Below, piece after piece: positions 41,501-55,300 of a stretch of DNA of 64,000 nt. This DNA is from Myxocyprinus asiaticus (lineage: Eukaryota; Chordata; Actinopteri; Cypriniformes; Catostomidae). The notes beneath the pieces were generated by a model, which worked only from the letters and a program-made list of their open reading frames with translations, searched no databases and was not told where the DNA came from. The stretch covers positions 26,412,431 to 26,476,430 of the forward strand of contig NC_059372.1 in NCBI RefSeq assembly GCF_019703515.2, written 5' to 3'. The number at the start of each line of letters is the position of its first letter. Within the stretch, counting starts at the first letter, position 1. The position numbers and the translations under genes were made by a program.

Positions 41501-44500
41501 AGACAACCGGCACTTCTTTCCTGTGTTTACGGACATGATGTAATGATGCAAGGATGAACCTCTTAAGCCAGAGAATTCACACAGAATTCAGCCCAACGGC
41601 TCAAAATACAAATAATTTTTATAGGCTTACCGTACTGAATCGGGGTAAGATAAGGACATTATTTTGAACTTTAATTGTTTATGTACTCAATCAATAATGA
41701 CAATTTGTTTATTTTTAACCAAAAAATCTTATGTAGTGCAGCCTCAAATGGCACATTATTCGTGTTTAAATATCACATTTGCTTGTGTTTTTAAATGCTT
41801 CCCACAGCCTGAGCACTGGGCCTTGAGTCATGACACCAGTGGCTGCAGAGGGTGTGACTGTGATGTGGGTGGAGCAACAGACAACCAGTAAGTACTGAGA
41901 AATTTTGTGTTGGTTTTAGGCTTTTTTTATTTACAGTGAAAACACAAAACATTTAATTTAACTAATTCGCTAACTATCTTCAGATGCTCAATGGAAACTG
42001 GGCAGTGTCGCTGTCGAAGTCACATGATTGGTCGCCAGTGTAATCAGGTGGAGTCCGGGTATTTCTTCATGGCGTTAGACCACTACCTCTATGAGGCTGA
42101 AAATGCCAAACTGGGTCAAGTAAGTAAGAAAATCATTAAAACAAAAATTGTCAAAATACAAATTGTGCCTATAATAGTTATTTTGTTTTTAAAGAGATAG
42201 TTCACCTTCTGCTTCATTTACTCACCCTTATGTTGTTTCTAACCCATATGAAATTCCTTCGTCTGTGGAACACAAAAGGAGATGTTAGGCAGAATGTTGG
42301 TCTGCTAGATTCAGTCACAGCAGAATGTTAGCCTCAGTCACCATTCAATTTTACTGAAATCGAAAACAAGATGCAATGAAAGTAAATGGTGACTAAGGCA
42401 AAAATTCTGCCTAGCATCTCCTTTTGTGTTCCACAGAAGAAATTCATGCAGGTTTTGAACAACATGAGGATGAGTAAATGATGATAGGGTTTATATATTT
42501 GGGTTTATATATTTGGGTGCACTGTCCCTTTAAAAGGACAGTTTACCCAAAAATGAAAATTCTCTCATAGTTTACTCACCCTTATGTCATCTAAGATGTG
42601 TATGACTTTCTTTCTTCTGATGAACACAAACAAAGATTTTTAGAAGAATATTTCAGTTTGTAGGTCCATACAATGCAAGTGAATAGTGACCAGACCTTTC
42701 AAGCTCCAAATGGCACATAAAGGCAATATAAAAGTAATCCATATGACTCAAGTGATTGAATCAGAAGCTATATGAAAGGTGTTAATTCAGATAATTCAGA
42801 AGCGATATTATTGGTGTGGGTGAGAAATAGACCAACATTTAAATCCTTTATTTACTATAAATCTCCACTTTCACTTCAATATTGATCTGTTTCTCACCCA
42901 AAGTGATTGCTTAACTTCAGAATACATATATTAAACCACTGAAGTCATTTTATTTTATATATGAAGGATTTCTTTTATGCTGTCTTTATGTGATTTTTGG
43001 AGCTTCAATGTTCTGGCCACCATTCACTTGCATTAAAAGGATGCTAATTTTTATTCTTCTAAAAATCTTCATTTGTGTTCAGCAGAAGAAAAAACATCAT
43101 ACACATCTGGGATGGCATGAGGGTGAGTAAATTATGAGAGAATTTTCATTTTTGGGTGAACTATCCTTTAAACTTAACCAATTTACTCTTTTACTTAGCT
43201 ACAGAGCAAATTTTTTGAATCAGACATCAAAAGTGTATGCTAAGTGCCAAAATGATAGAAATACAAATGTCAAAATATCTTTACACTTGTCTGTTTTATA
43301 GGGATCCACTTTTGAGGAGAGAGAGTACCAGCCTAGCCGTCCGACCTCATGGACAGGCACTGGTTTTGCACGGGTTCCTGAAAGGGGTACGCTGGAATTC
43401 GCCATTAACAACATCCCATATTCTATGGAATATGATGTCCTCATTCGCTATGAGCTTCAGGTAAATAGTGCTCCATAACACTATGTGCATCCCCATTTTA
43501 TGTGTGTAGGAACATGTGTCTATGTGCTTTTTAAAGATGCCACGGGACTGGGAGGAGGTGCGTGTAATTGTGGTTAGACCTGGCCCCATACCTACCAGCA
43601 GTCCATGTGGAAACACCATCCCTGCCGATGACCTGCTAACCATATCACTGCCCTCAGGTGCCAGGTATGTGAAACACAAAACTGCTCTTGTAAAACCAAA
43701 CCAACCTTGAAGTGTTTTTCGTTACTTTTATCTGTGATGTCTAAGAATCTGCTCATTAAGTCAGTCTGTTTTCTAGTTTTGACTACTTTATGAAGGCTTA
43801 GACTGTTTCTGATGCTCTACTGCAGGTTTGTGGTTCTGCCTCAGCCGGTGTGTTTGGAGAAAGGAGTGAGTTACAAACTGCGTTTGGAGTTCGTCCGTTA
43901 TGCTGACAAAAACAGCATCCTTAGCTCTACTAATGCCTATGCACTCCTTGACTCTGTAAGTAGTAAATCTCAGATTTTATTTAACTCATGTGGTGACATA
44001 TAAATGAACAGGTTTTATTTAAGTCAAAAGGATTATTTAACATAACTAAATAAATCTGAATACATTAGGTTACCCCACTGAAAGATTTTCTTAAGGGTTA
44101 GATCAAGTAGAAATTGTGCAACAATTGCACGTTTACGGTGTAGGAATAAATTGTCACATTAAATTTTTCCCAATTTCTTCTCTAACATTAACTTTGTTCT
44201 CTTTTTCGATATATTCTTCCCATCTCTTTACTTCTCCAGATTGCGCTACTCCCTCGCTACTCATCTCTAGAGATGTTTATCGCGGGTGACCCCGCCTCCG
44301 TTGCACGAAAACAGAGCTACGAGCGTTATCGCTGCCACGAGACTGCCAAGAGCGTTTCCCGCCCTCAGATGAGTGAAGTGTGTGCCAAACTTATCACCAG
44401 CATGTCTGCCCTCATTTACAACGGTGCACTGCGTGAGTGTCGACAGAGTGTGTAGGGTGATGGATTTGAGAACGATATACTTGGGGAATACTATTGTTTG

Positions 44501-46273
44501 TTTGTTTGTTTTTTTGTCCATGTTGTTATATTAAGATTACATTTCTCCCGCAGCTTGCGAGTGTGATTCTCAGGGGTCGTTAAGCTCTGAATGTGATGCT
44601 CGTGGAGGTCAGTGTCGCTGTAGACCCAACATATCAGGCCGTCGTTGTGATAAATGTGCCCCAGGGGCTTACGGCTTTGGACCTTCAGGATGCAAACGTA
44701 AGAGTCATATTTAAAAATAATTTTTTCCTGCTCTGGTACATCAATAACATTTTCTTATGTTCTTTTTTATTTGTTTGTTTGTTCGTTCCTTTCTTTCTTT
44801 CTTGATTTCTTTCTCTCTTTCTCTCTGTTTCTGTCTGTAGTTTGTGAATGTAGTCTGGAAGGCTCTCAGAGCCGGTTCTGTGATCAGTACACAGGACAGT
44901 GTCCGTGTCGGCTTGGTGCCTTTGGTCAGCGCTGTGATGGCTGTCAAGCTGGGCACTGGGGTTTCCCGAACTGCAAGTCGTGCCAGTGTAATGGGCATGC
45001 TGAAGAGTGCCACCAGAGAACTGGAGCCTGTCTCAACTGCAGAGGCAACACAGAAGGGGATAAGTGTGAAAGGTAAGAGCAAAATAGCAGACATTTTCAC
45101 TTTGTTTTTTACTTCTGTACTCTCAGGGGATCACTAAACAATGTTTAAGGGGAGCAGAAGTAAGGCCACAAAATGAATGAATGTTTTGGGTGTTACTTCA
45201 GTTATGGACATTTGTTGTCCTGTTCGAAAATATAAAAGCTTTTTAATTTATAGCTTTTTATATATGCTAAATATACACAATTAAATAATATTTCACATGT
45301 ACTGCATTATTTGAAAAAATTACAACTTCAGTGGAAATGACACAAAATAATAAAGTATTCTGTTCACAAGTTTTCTTTGTTTTCATCACACATCTTGTCA
45401 TATATTTCATCTCAAGTATGGTCTTCACTGGTAAATAAGAACACTAATTTACGATGAAACTTTATTACACTGATAATCCTAATAAGCTGACTTTAATTTA
45501 ATTGAATTAAGTAATTGTGTCTCCAAAACTTGTGCAATTAATTCACTGAACTTGGTGATCATATAGAATGAACTTAACTATTTTAAGTTAAGGTTACTAG
45601 ATGCAAGTAGACTTAACTCAAATTTGCTGTTTAAATGTTGTAGTTTCTACATAATAATTTTAATTTAATGGACTCAAATTTAGCTAATACAATAACACAG
45701 CTTAAATATTGGAGATTAAAACTTTTTCTAGGTCAAGCATTAAATAAAGTTATTTCTCCACAGATATGCATACAAACCTGTTCCTTAGTTGCACATGCAC
45801 AAGGAGAACTAAGATAATGTTAACAATTTGTACAATAGTTTGAGTTATTAACACTTTAAAAAATTAAAAAAAAAATAAGTTCAAGAAACAAAGATATTTC
45901 AGTTGAGCCCAGAACTTGACACTTCAAGGAATGTTTCATTAAGTTTTTCCAGTGTAGTGGGAAATGTGTTGGTTGTGGTGGAAATGACGCAACAACTGAG
46001 GAACAATCATAATAATGTAAATAATTTTGCACAATAAATATTAAAATGGTTTATGTTTATTTTACTGTAAGTTTATATTATAATAAAACATATAAATACA
46101 AAAACAAATATATATATATATATATTTTTGTGATGGATTTTCATATTTAAAGATTGAAGGTCTGGGTTAAGGGTAAAGCAATGAAATGTATATGTACAGT
46201 AAAATAAATTTGAAAAGAATAAAATGATGAAGGCCTGGTAAAAGGTTTCCAAGACAATTTTAGTGTGACCTTC

Positions 46274-46316
<43 letters not shown>

Positions 46317-49300
46317 TCTGTTAGTTTCAATAAAAATCAAACCCAGAAACAGCAATGTTGGCTCATCCAATGATGTGAGTTTAGTGCAGGACTATTTGTT
46401 TTGACCAAAAGAAGACGGGGAGTTTTCTGAGAATTTCTGGTAACATTTGGAAACGTTAATCGCACAGAAATGACACACTTCAACTTTAAATTCGATTTTC
46501 TATTTATACTATTTTGAATACAGAAGCATTTATGTCAATACTTGCTCTTTATCACATCACATATTGCCATATGCACTGCATTAACTACTGCCTCTCATCT
46601 ATTCAGAATGCACCTGCAACTTCTTGGGCACAGAGCGCAGTCAGTGTCTATCTCGAAATGAGTGTGTGTGCCATCGTGCCACCGGAGAGTGTCAATGTCT
46701 GCCCAATGTTATTGGACAAACCTGTGACCACTGTGCCCCCAGCTACTGGAACCTGGCCAGTGGTTTGGGCTGTGAACCCTGTGGCTGTGACCCTAACACA
46801 TTTAGTCTTATTTATTTACTTATCTTTTTTTAATTATTATTTATTTCTTTTATCTTCTTTCTTGTAACTTAGGCAACACTTGGCATCTTTTTGTAAATAG
46901 TTCATATGATTTGTGATCTATATGCTTTATTGTCTCAAAATACAATAAAATTATTGATCACAAAAAATCAAATCTAACCCTGGGACATAAACATTCCGTG
47001 GCTGAAAAAACACCCTCTTAAAAATAAGCCTGTTAGATGCAGAGTGAAAAGGCTTGACTGAGTGTTTATACTCATGCTCTATGCGAGCTAATGTAATAAA
47101 TACCTCCTGTCATAGGTGTGCTAATGGTTACTATGGGAACCCAGTGCTTGGTTTAGGGACTCAGTGTCGGCCCTGCCCCTGTCCTGAGGGCCCAAACAGC
47201 GGACGCCTCCATGCCGCCTCCTGTTACCAAGACAACCGCAGCCAACAGGTGGTCTGCAGCTGCAACCAGGGTTACACAGGTATTTTTACCCCAGTACTCT
47301 CTCTCCCTCCTCAGACAAATGGAATAAAGTGGATAAAGATGAGGTTTGGGTCATGCACAGTTGCATTTCATGCATACATGCACAGCAGGGGTTGAGATGG
47401 AAAAAACAAGAGAATGTGTTTCCTGTATGACATCCCAGAATGAGTGCTTGGTTGGTATTTACTGTATATCTTAGGGATAATGTACAATCAGTCAGTCGTT
47501 ATTGCAAAATAAACCCCTGACGGGGTGATCGGGACTTGTCTTGATCAAACCCTGAAGGGGTTTAATTTGCAAAAATTACTTGCTGACTTGATCCTGTTTA
47601 TTACTTGGCTACGTACCAAGTAAATAAATACATGGACATTAAATATAGATTTGATTTGTCTATTAGAACGTTAACGTTAAATTGTCCATTATAGTCCATC
47701 ACAACATAGAAAACAATTTAATTTATATATTATTGTCAACCTGCAATCCAAGTTACATATGCAGTATAGCTACAATGTAGCATGTCTTTCTTTAAAGGTT
47801 TTATGCCCACCATATTAAAACTAAAACTTAAGTCCTCAAGGCCATTTTTACTACAGTCTGTAAACATTTTGTGTCGCAAAAAGGTGGCAGATAAATATTT
47901 GAACTTGAGTTTGTGTGAAAAGAGAGAGATCCCAGAGTGATACATAAAACATGAAAGTAGCACATGTATGTTGAAAATATACAGTTTAGTGGCCGTTATA
48001 CCAAAATATTTACTTGCCTATTGCCGCAATTGACCAATCAGAATCAAGTATTCCGTGAGCTGTATAATAATGCCATTTAACACCCTGAGATAGGATGCAG
48101 AAAATGTCATAATCAGAGATAAAGACCACTCTAACTCTGATGAGACAGGCAGTGGTCATGTGTGTGTTATTTCCTGCCCCCCTCAACTGGACCAACGAAT
48201 TGTAAAGCGCTCTGGAGGGGCAGTTCTCAAGTGTGAGTAACCATGGAGACCCACCCCATCTCTGCTGCCCAAACTCCAACCCCTTCTCAACGCATGGTCT
48301 GTGCACTTTATACTTCACCCTACATGTAAATTTTTAGAACCCTGTGAAACTGTAGCAAGAGCAGTTTTAACCAGCTCAGCGCAATAGAATCATACTGTAT
48401 GTGAATTGAGTTCCTGTGCCAGTGTTTGCACCAGAAAAGAAGACATCTGCATCTATGAAGAATTTGGTTGCAAAGAAATTTGAACAAAGCAACAGAGTGG
48501 AACATAAATGGCAGACGTAGATAAATCAGAACTTCTAGCCCTTATTATCCAGGAGCTAAATTGTAGCTGAAGTATTAATATAAGCTAACTGAACTTCAAA
48601 CAGTTTCTTTAGATCATGGAAGGGGAAGTCCAAAAGCTTTCATTTTCACTCTGATGCTTTGTACCTCATCACTCTTCTGGAGATTACTACGATTCCCCTT
48701 TAAGTTCTTGTGCACTCAGGCAGCAGAGCATATCCTGATTTGGCATTAATAGTGAAGTGTGTCATTTTTGCGAGGTTCATATAGTTTCTTCTATTCCAGC
48801 CTAATATAAGGATACATGTATTTGTAAGCCATTCCTAGGTTGATTTCCCTGAAAAGTGTAAACATTGTGGCATTACAGTGCTATCAAAACATTGAAAGGA
48901 ATTGTAAATCAGTGCAGTAAAGTAACCGGGAAGAAGTAGACAAGCCTGGCTCAGTTATACCAAAGGCAGGTGTTGTGTAAAGCCCAGTGCATAGTGTCGG
49001 ATGATACCCACCCAGTGTACCATGAGTTTCAAACCCTCCCATCTGGCATCCGTTTTAGAATACCCATCATTAGAACGAATCAGTTCAGACATTCTTTTAT
49101 CTATGATTCATTTTAAATTCTGGGAGGAATTTAATGTTTGTCTAACCAATGGCAGTCGGATGGGGGGGGACTTTGAGTACCAAGAAGTACAACTAAACTC
49201 CTTCTTTCTCCATTAACCAGGTTCACGTTGTGAGGATTGTGCTCCTGGTTACTACGGTGACCCCTCAAGACCCGGTGGCCGGTGCCAGCCTTGTCATTGC

Positions 49301-52300
49301 AGTAACAACATCGACCTATCAGATCCTGACGCATGTGACAAGCATACTGGCCAGTGCCTCAAGTGTCTGTACAACACTGAAGGACCTGACTGCGGTGTGT
49401 GCAAGAGTGGATACTATGGAGATGCTTCCCGCCGCAACTGCCGGAGTAAGTTTATCTGAGTCTTAAAGCTGAAATGTGTCATTTTTTTTTATCACACACT
49501 TTCTCTTATCCCATTTTAATATTCAGATACAACTACAAGTAAGCCATCTGTAGGCTGATTTCCCAGAAAAGTGTAAACACTGTGGTTCTGTGGCGCTATC
49601 AAAACATTCCTCTGTTTGTTTGAGCATCCCAACCAGCCAGAAACAGCAATGTTGGTTCATCCAATGTTGTGAGTTTAGTGCAGGACTATTTGTTTTGACC
49701 AAAAGAAGACGGGGAGTTTTCTGAGAATTTCTGGTAACATTTGGAAACGTTAATTGCACAGAAATGACACACTTCAACTTTAAATTTGATTTTCTATTAA
49801 TACTATTTTGAATACAGAAGCATTATATCAATACTTGCTCTTTATCACATCACATATTGCCATATGCACTGCATTAACTACTGCCTCTCATCTATTCAGA
49901 ATGCACCTGCAACTTCTTGGGCACAGAGCGCAGTCAGTGTCTATCTCGAAATGAGTGTGTGTGCCATCGTGCCACCGGACAGTGTCAATGTCTGCCCAAT
50001 GTTATTGGACAAACCTGTGACCACTGTGCCCCAAACTACTGGAACCTGGCCAGTGGTTTGGGCTGTGAACCCTGTGGCTGTGACCCTAACAATGCCTACA
50101 CGTCCTCCTGCAATGAGGTACCTTGTCTCAGTCACACATATAATACACAGTACATAAGGCCAAACAGACTTCCGTATCATTCTTTTAGGTTTTACACCAA
50201 GACAGATTGTTCATAAGTAGATTTGGTGTAGTAACAATCTGAAAATTAAGGGAACACATACTTTGCCGAGTAGTCCGACCTGATTTGCTGGTAAGTTGGC
50301 ACTAGCCGTAGTAGTATTGGTGCTACACCTTGCTTGTTCACTCAGTTTGTTCTCTTACTTGGCTGGTAGTGTTTTATTTTCCCTGTGCTCACCACACAAA
50401 GTGAAACTTTTGAAATATACCGGTAATGATTATATCTTAAAAGTGGAGGGGGGTCAAACTTTGACATTTCTTAAAAGGGGAGAAGACATGCAATAATTGC
50501 TATACCCCTGAGTAGACTTTAAGGAATATTTCACCCAAAAAAGTGAACTATTTATGCACTTTTCTTCGTTTATTCACCCTTATGTCATTCAAAAACCATA
50601 TTACTTTCATTTCTCCATGTAAAACAAAAGGTGAATTTTTGAAGAATATTGAAAAATAAATATAATGAAAAATAAATGAGGACTGGGGCTGTTCAACTCT
50701 AATTTAACTACAAAGCTCTCCATAAAATATCATAAATGTAGTCCATTTGACTTGTGTATTCATATGATCGTCAGAGGAGGCACGGGAGGCTGAGCCTCGT
50801 CAAATATTAAAATATTTAATTAAAATGAACTACAAAAGTGATCAAATTATTAGTTGTTTTAATCAACTTACCTACCAATGTGCATAACTCAGATGCCTTG
50901 ATTAAAAAGTATGTTCTTTTTTTTTTCATGCATGCTTACCCAGGTGAGTTTTAATCACTGTATGAATCGGTATGAATGCCAGACAAGGCTGATGGCATAA
51001 AACCTCCTGTCATTAGTAGACTAACAGATATAAATGCATATTTAAATGATGCAACGTTATCTGCTTGGTCAGTCAGTAAAAGTAAGAGGCTCCCTTTCTG
51101 CCTAAAATCTCATTATGTGTTCCATGGAAGAAACATAAGGGTGAGTAAATGATGACAGACTTAAAATTTTGAGGTGAACTATCCCTTTAAGATATGCTCT
51201 TTGTAACTTCTTGAACGCATATTCAGTTCACAGGCCAGTGCCAGTGTCGTGCAGGGTTTGGGGGAAAGACCTGTACAGACTGTCAGGAGAACCACTGGGG
51301 TGACCCAAGGGTACTTTGCAGAGGTATGCTTTTTCAAAGCACTTTATAGATACTATCTGTTCATATAATGACCTTTAATACTAATTAAGCTAATTTCATG
51401 AGCAACAAACATTGATTGTAATGCTACTTTAAAGTAGAACATTAATTCACAATTAATAATAATTCACAAAACAAAATTGATTTGCTTACCTCTCTCTTCG
51501 CAGCATGCGACTGCGACCCACGTAGTATTGAGACATCTCAGTGCAACCGTGTGACCGGTCATTGCGTGTGCCAGCAGGGTGTATCGGGCGTCCGCTGTGA
51601 TCAGTGTGCCCGTGGCTTCTCAGGCACCTTCCCAGATTGCAAGCCATGCCACCAGTGCTTCGGGGACTGGGACCGCATCGTTCAGGATCTGGCAACCAGA
51701 ACCAAAGCTCTCACAGACCGAGCAAAGGAACTCAAGACGACTGGCTTGACTCGAGCCTTCGAGAGAAAGTTTAAGGAGCTGGAGGACAAGCTGGCACAAG
51801 CACAGGAGATTGTTAATGCCCGCAATGCCACTGCTGAGGCAGTGACCATTCTGATGGGCATGATAGAGGATCTCAGGTATAAATTGATCATAGAGAGGTA
51901 CACTGAGGGTCCAAAATAAAGGGATAGTTCACCCAAAAATCTTTTTTTTTCGTGGAACACAAAAGGAGATGTTGAGCAGAATGTTCGCCTCAGTCACCAT
52001 TTAGTTTCTTTGCATTTTTTTTTTCATTCAATGAAAGTAAATAGTGACTGAGAATAACGTTTATACTAGCATCTCCTTTTGTGTTCTAAGAAATTAAGAG
52101 AGTCATATGGGTTTGGAACAACATGAGGGTGAGTAAATGATGACAGAATTTAAATTTGAGTGAACTATCCCTTTAAATTTTGGTCACACCTGCCAATGGC
52201 TGGTGACTTGAGAAAATATATCAGCCATAAATATTTCTTACCAGCCATCAAATTGTAGTATGCATTTTAATAAAAGGTATAGCTGTTTTTTTATTGCATA

Positions 52301-55300
52301 TGTGACACACAGCGCCAGTCATTGTGGAATAATATGCAAGATGAGAACACTTTCTCAGTGAAACAACACCTGTCACAAAAGCGTCGACACATCATCATTT
52401 TGTTCCTCAAATTTTGTTGTTTTTCAAGTTTTGGTGGCTTAATGCAAGAAATACTTCACATATGCGTTGAATAAAACCTTTCGGTACAAAACCTTTAGGT
52501 AAACTTTTTATGGTAAGTGTTCCAAAAGTTATTAGACGTGTGACAGATGTTTTCTTCACTAGTAGGTTTAATATGAATCACGCACGTCACTTACATCAGC
52601 AAGGTTCAGATCAACGTTCTTACAATTCGATTTTAAACCATGTGTTATATTACAGTTCCTTATAAAGTTACTGGCCAAGTATCGAGAAACTCAATGTTAT
52701 TTACTTGCCATAGCCAATATTTACAAAAATGTGGCGCTTTTAGTGTTAAATTTGGACCCTGGTTACACCACATGAGCAAGCCCAAAATACACAAATCACT
52801 GTTGTATACTGAAAAAGGTAGCACTTGAAACCTTAAGCTGTAAGCTGGGCATGGGCATTTTCAACTAATTTTGTAGTCGAATACTCAAACCCACAAAAAA
52901 AAAAAAAAAAATTACTTGATTACTCGGTCAGTACCTTGGTCAGTTTATTGAGCCTTTTCCTCCACTTCTTGTTTTTGTCATGCAGAGCTCAGATTGGTGA
53001 GACCACAGACACACTGAACCAGCTGGAGGGAGATTTGACTGCTGTGCAGGATAGTAATTATGAGGCCAGTAATGCATTAAGCACCCTGGAGAGAGAGGCA
53101 AAAGAGCTCAACCTGAACGCAGATCAACTTAACCGTCAACTTGACATTCTGAAGAACTCTAACTTCTTGGGTAAGTCATTGATGTTGTCTTTCCTAAATA
53201 TGCATTTATGTATCAAACAAAGAAACACTCAAATATTCTCTATATGTCTCGATATGTATGCACATTTAACAACATGCTTTACTTTACACATTAGATTAGA
53301 TTACACAATCTACAGTACTTATTTTTAAAACTGCTTTCTTGCAGAGAACAATCCATTGACTGAATTTATAACTTTTTGGTCAAAAGGCAAAGTTAGATTT
53401 ATTCATAAAGCATTTTAAAAAAAACTTCAAACAAGAAAAAAAACAAAAAAAAATCCTTAAAGGGATAGTTCACCCAAAAATGAAAATTCTCTCATCATTT
53501 ACTCACCCTCATGCCATTCCAGATGTGTATGACTTTCAGTCTTCTGCTGAACATCTCAGCTCTTTAGGTCTGTGCAAGTGAATAGTGGCCAGAATTTGGA
53601 ATCTCCAAAAAGCATATAAAAGCAGCATAAAAGTAATCCATAAAACTCCCGTGGTTTAATCCATGACTTCTGAAACAATATCATAGGTGTGGGTGAGAAA
53701 CAGATCAATATTTAAGTCCTTTTTTACTATAAATCTCCCCCACACTTATAGTATCGCTTCAGAAGATATGGATTTAACCCCTAGAGTCGTATGGATTACT
53801 TTTATGCTGACTTTATATGATTTTTGGAGCTTTAAAGTTCTGATCACCATTCATTTACATTATTAGGACCTACAAAGCTGAAATATTCTTTTAAAAATCT
53901 TTGTTTGTGTTCTGCAGAAGAAAGAAAGTCATATACATCTGGGATGACATAAGGGTGAGTAAATAATGAGAGAATTTTCATTTTTGGATGAACTATTCCT
54001 TTAATAACAGAGAAAAACTTTAAAACATAAATTAAGAAACAAAAACAGATCCAAAGGGGAAACACACATTGTATCTGTCCAGCACACAGTAACTGGACAG
54101 TATGCTTTTGCAAAGGCCAAAACGAATAAGCTTTAAGATGGGTTCTAAACATGTTATCTTTGCCAAATCTTACTCTTTAACTGATTTCCTTTCTTGTAGG
54201 TGCATATGATAGCATCCGCGCCTCTTACAACAAGTCACATGATGCAGAACACCGTGCCAACAAATCCACCACCGAAATCCACAGCACAGTGAGCAAATCA
54301 GCAGACACCCGCAAGAAAACAGAGCGACTGATGGCTGATAAGAGAGACGACTTCAACCGCAAAAATGCAGCAAACAGACGCACACTCACAGACTTGAATG
54401 CAAAAGCTCAGATTCTGGACATTAAGAAAGTCAATGAAAAGGTGAAGCAGCTGTTTGAGATCGATTAAACAGGAAAGTCCACTCATTTTATATACACTGT
54501 TATATGAATTTGATATGAATATCGATGATTTTTTTCTTTTCAACATAAAGATTTTAGATTCAAATTAATATACTGTGTATATATATATATAAGGAAAAAT
54601 ATATATTTTAGGTGCGGTAAATGTTTTTTCACCATTCACCACTTTTTACAGTTTACTTAAAGGAATAATTTACCCAAAAATTCAAATTATCTCATAATTT
54701 ACTCACCCTCATGCCATCCCAGATGTGTATGACTTTCTTTCTTCTGCAGAACACAAACAAAGATTTTAGAAGAATATTTCAGCTCTGTAGGTTCACACAA
54801 TGTAAATGAATGGTGACCAAAACTTTTAAGCTTCAAAAAACACATAGAGGCAGCATAAAAGTAATTCACATGACTCCAGTTGTTTAATCCATGTCTTGTG
54901 AAGCTATCTAATCGTTTTGGGTGAGAACAGACCAAACTGTTACTCCTTTTACACTGTACATCTTGGCATTGCAGTCTCTAGGCATGATGATGATTTCAAG
55001 CTCGATTATTCGAGCTTGAAATATATATCACCGAGGAGACTGCTGATGTCAAGATTTATTGTGAAAAAGGAGTTACACTGTGGTCTGTTCTCACCCAAAA
55101 CTGATTGGATCGCTTCAGAAGACATGGATTAAACATCTGGAGTTGTATGGATTACCTTTATGCTGCCTTTATGTTTTTTCTGGAGCTTGAAATTGACTTA
55201 CATTGTATGGCAGTCAAGCAGAAATCATATCTCCATTCAGATATATTTGTCTACGTTCCGTGGAAGAAAGAAAGTCATACAAGTTTCAGATGACATAAAG

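Noticed and set aside
44267..45100. Minus-strand ORFs opposite exons 16-18
   Set aside because: Antisense to well-matched laminin exons; open by chance.
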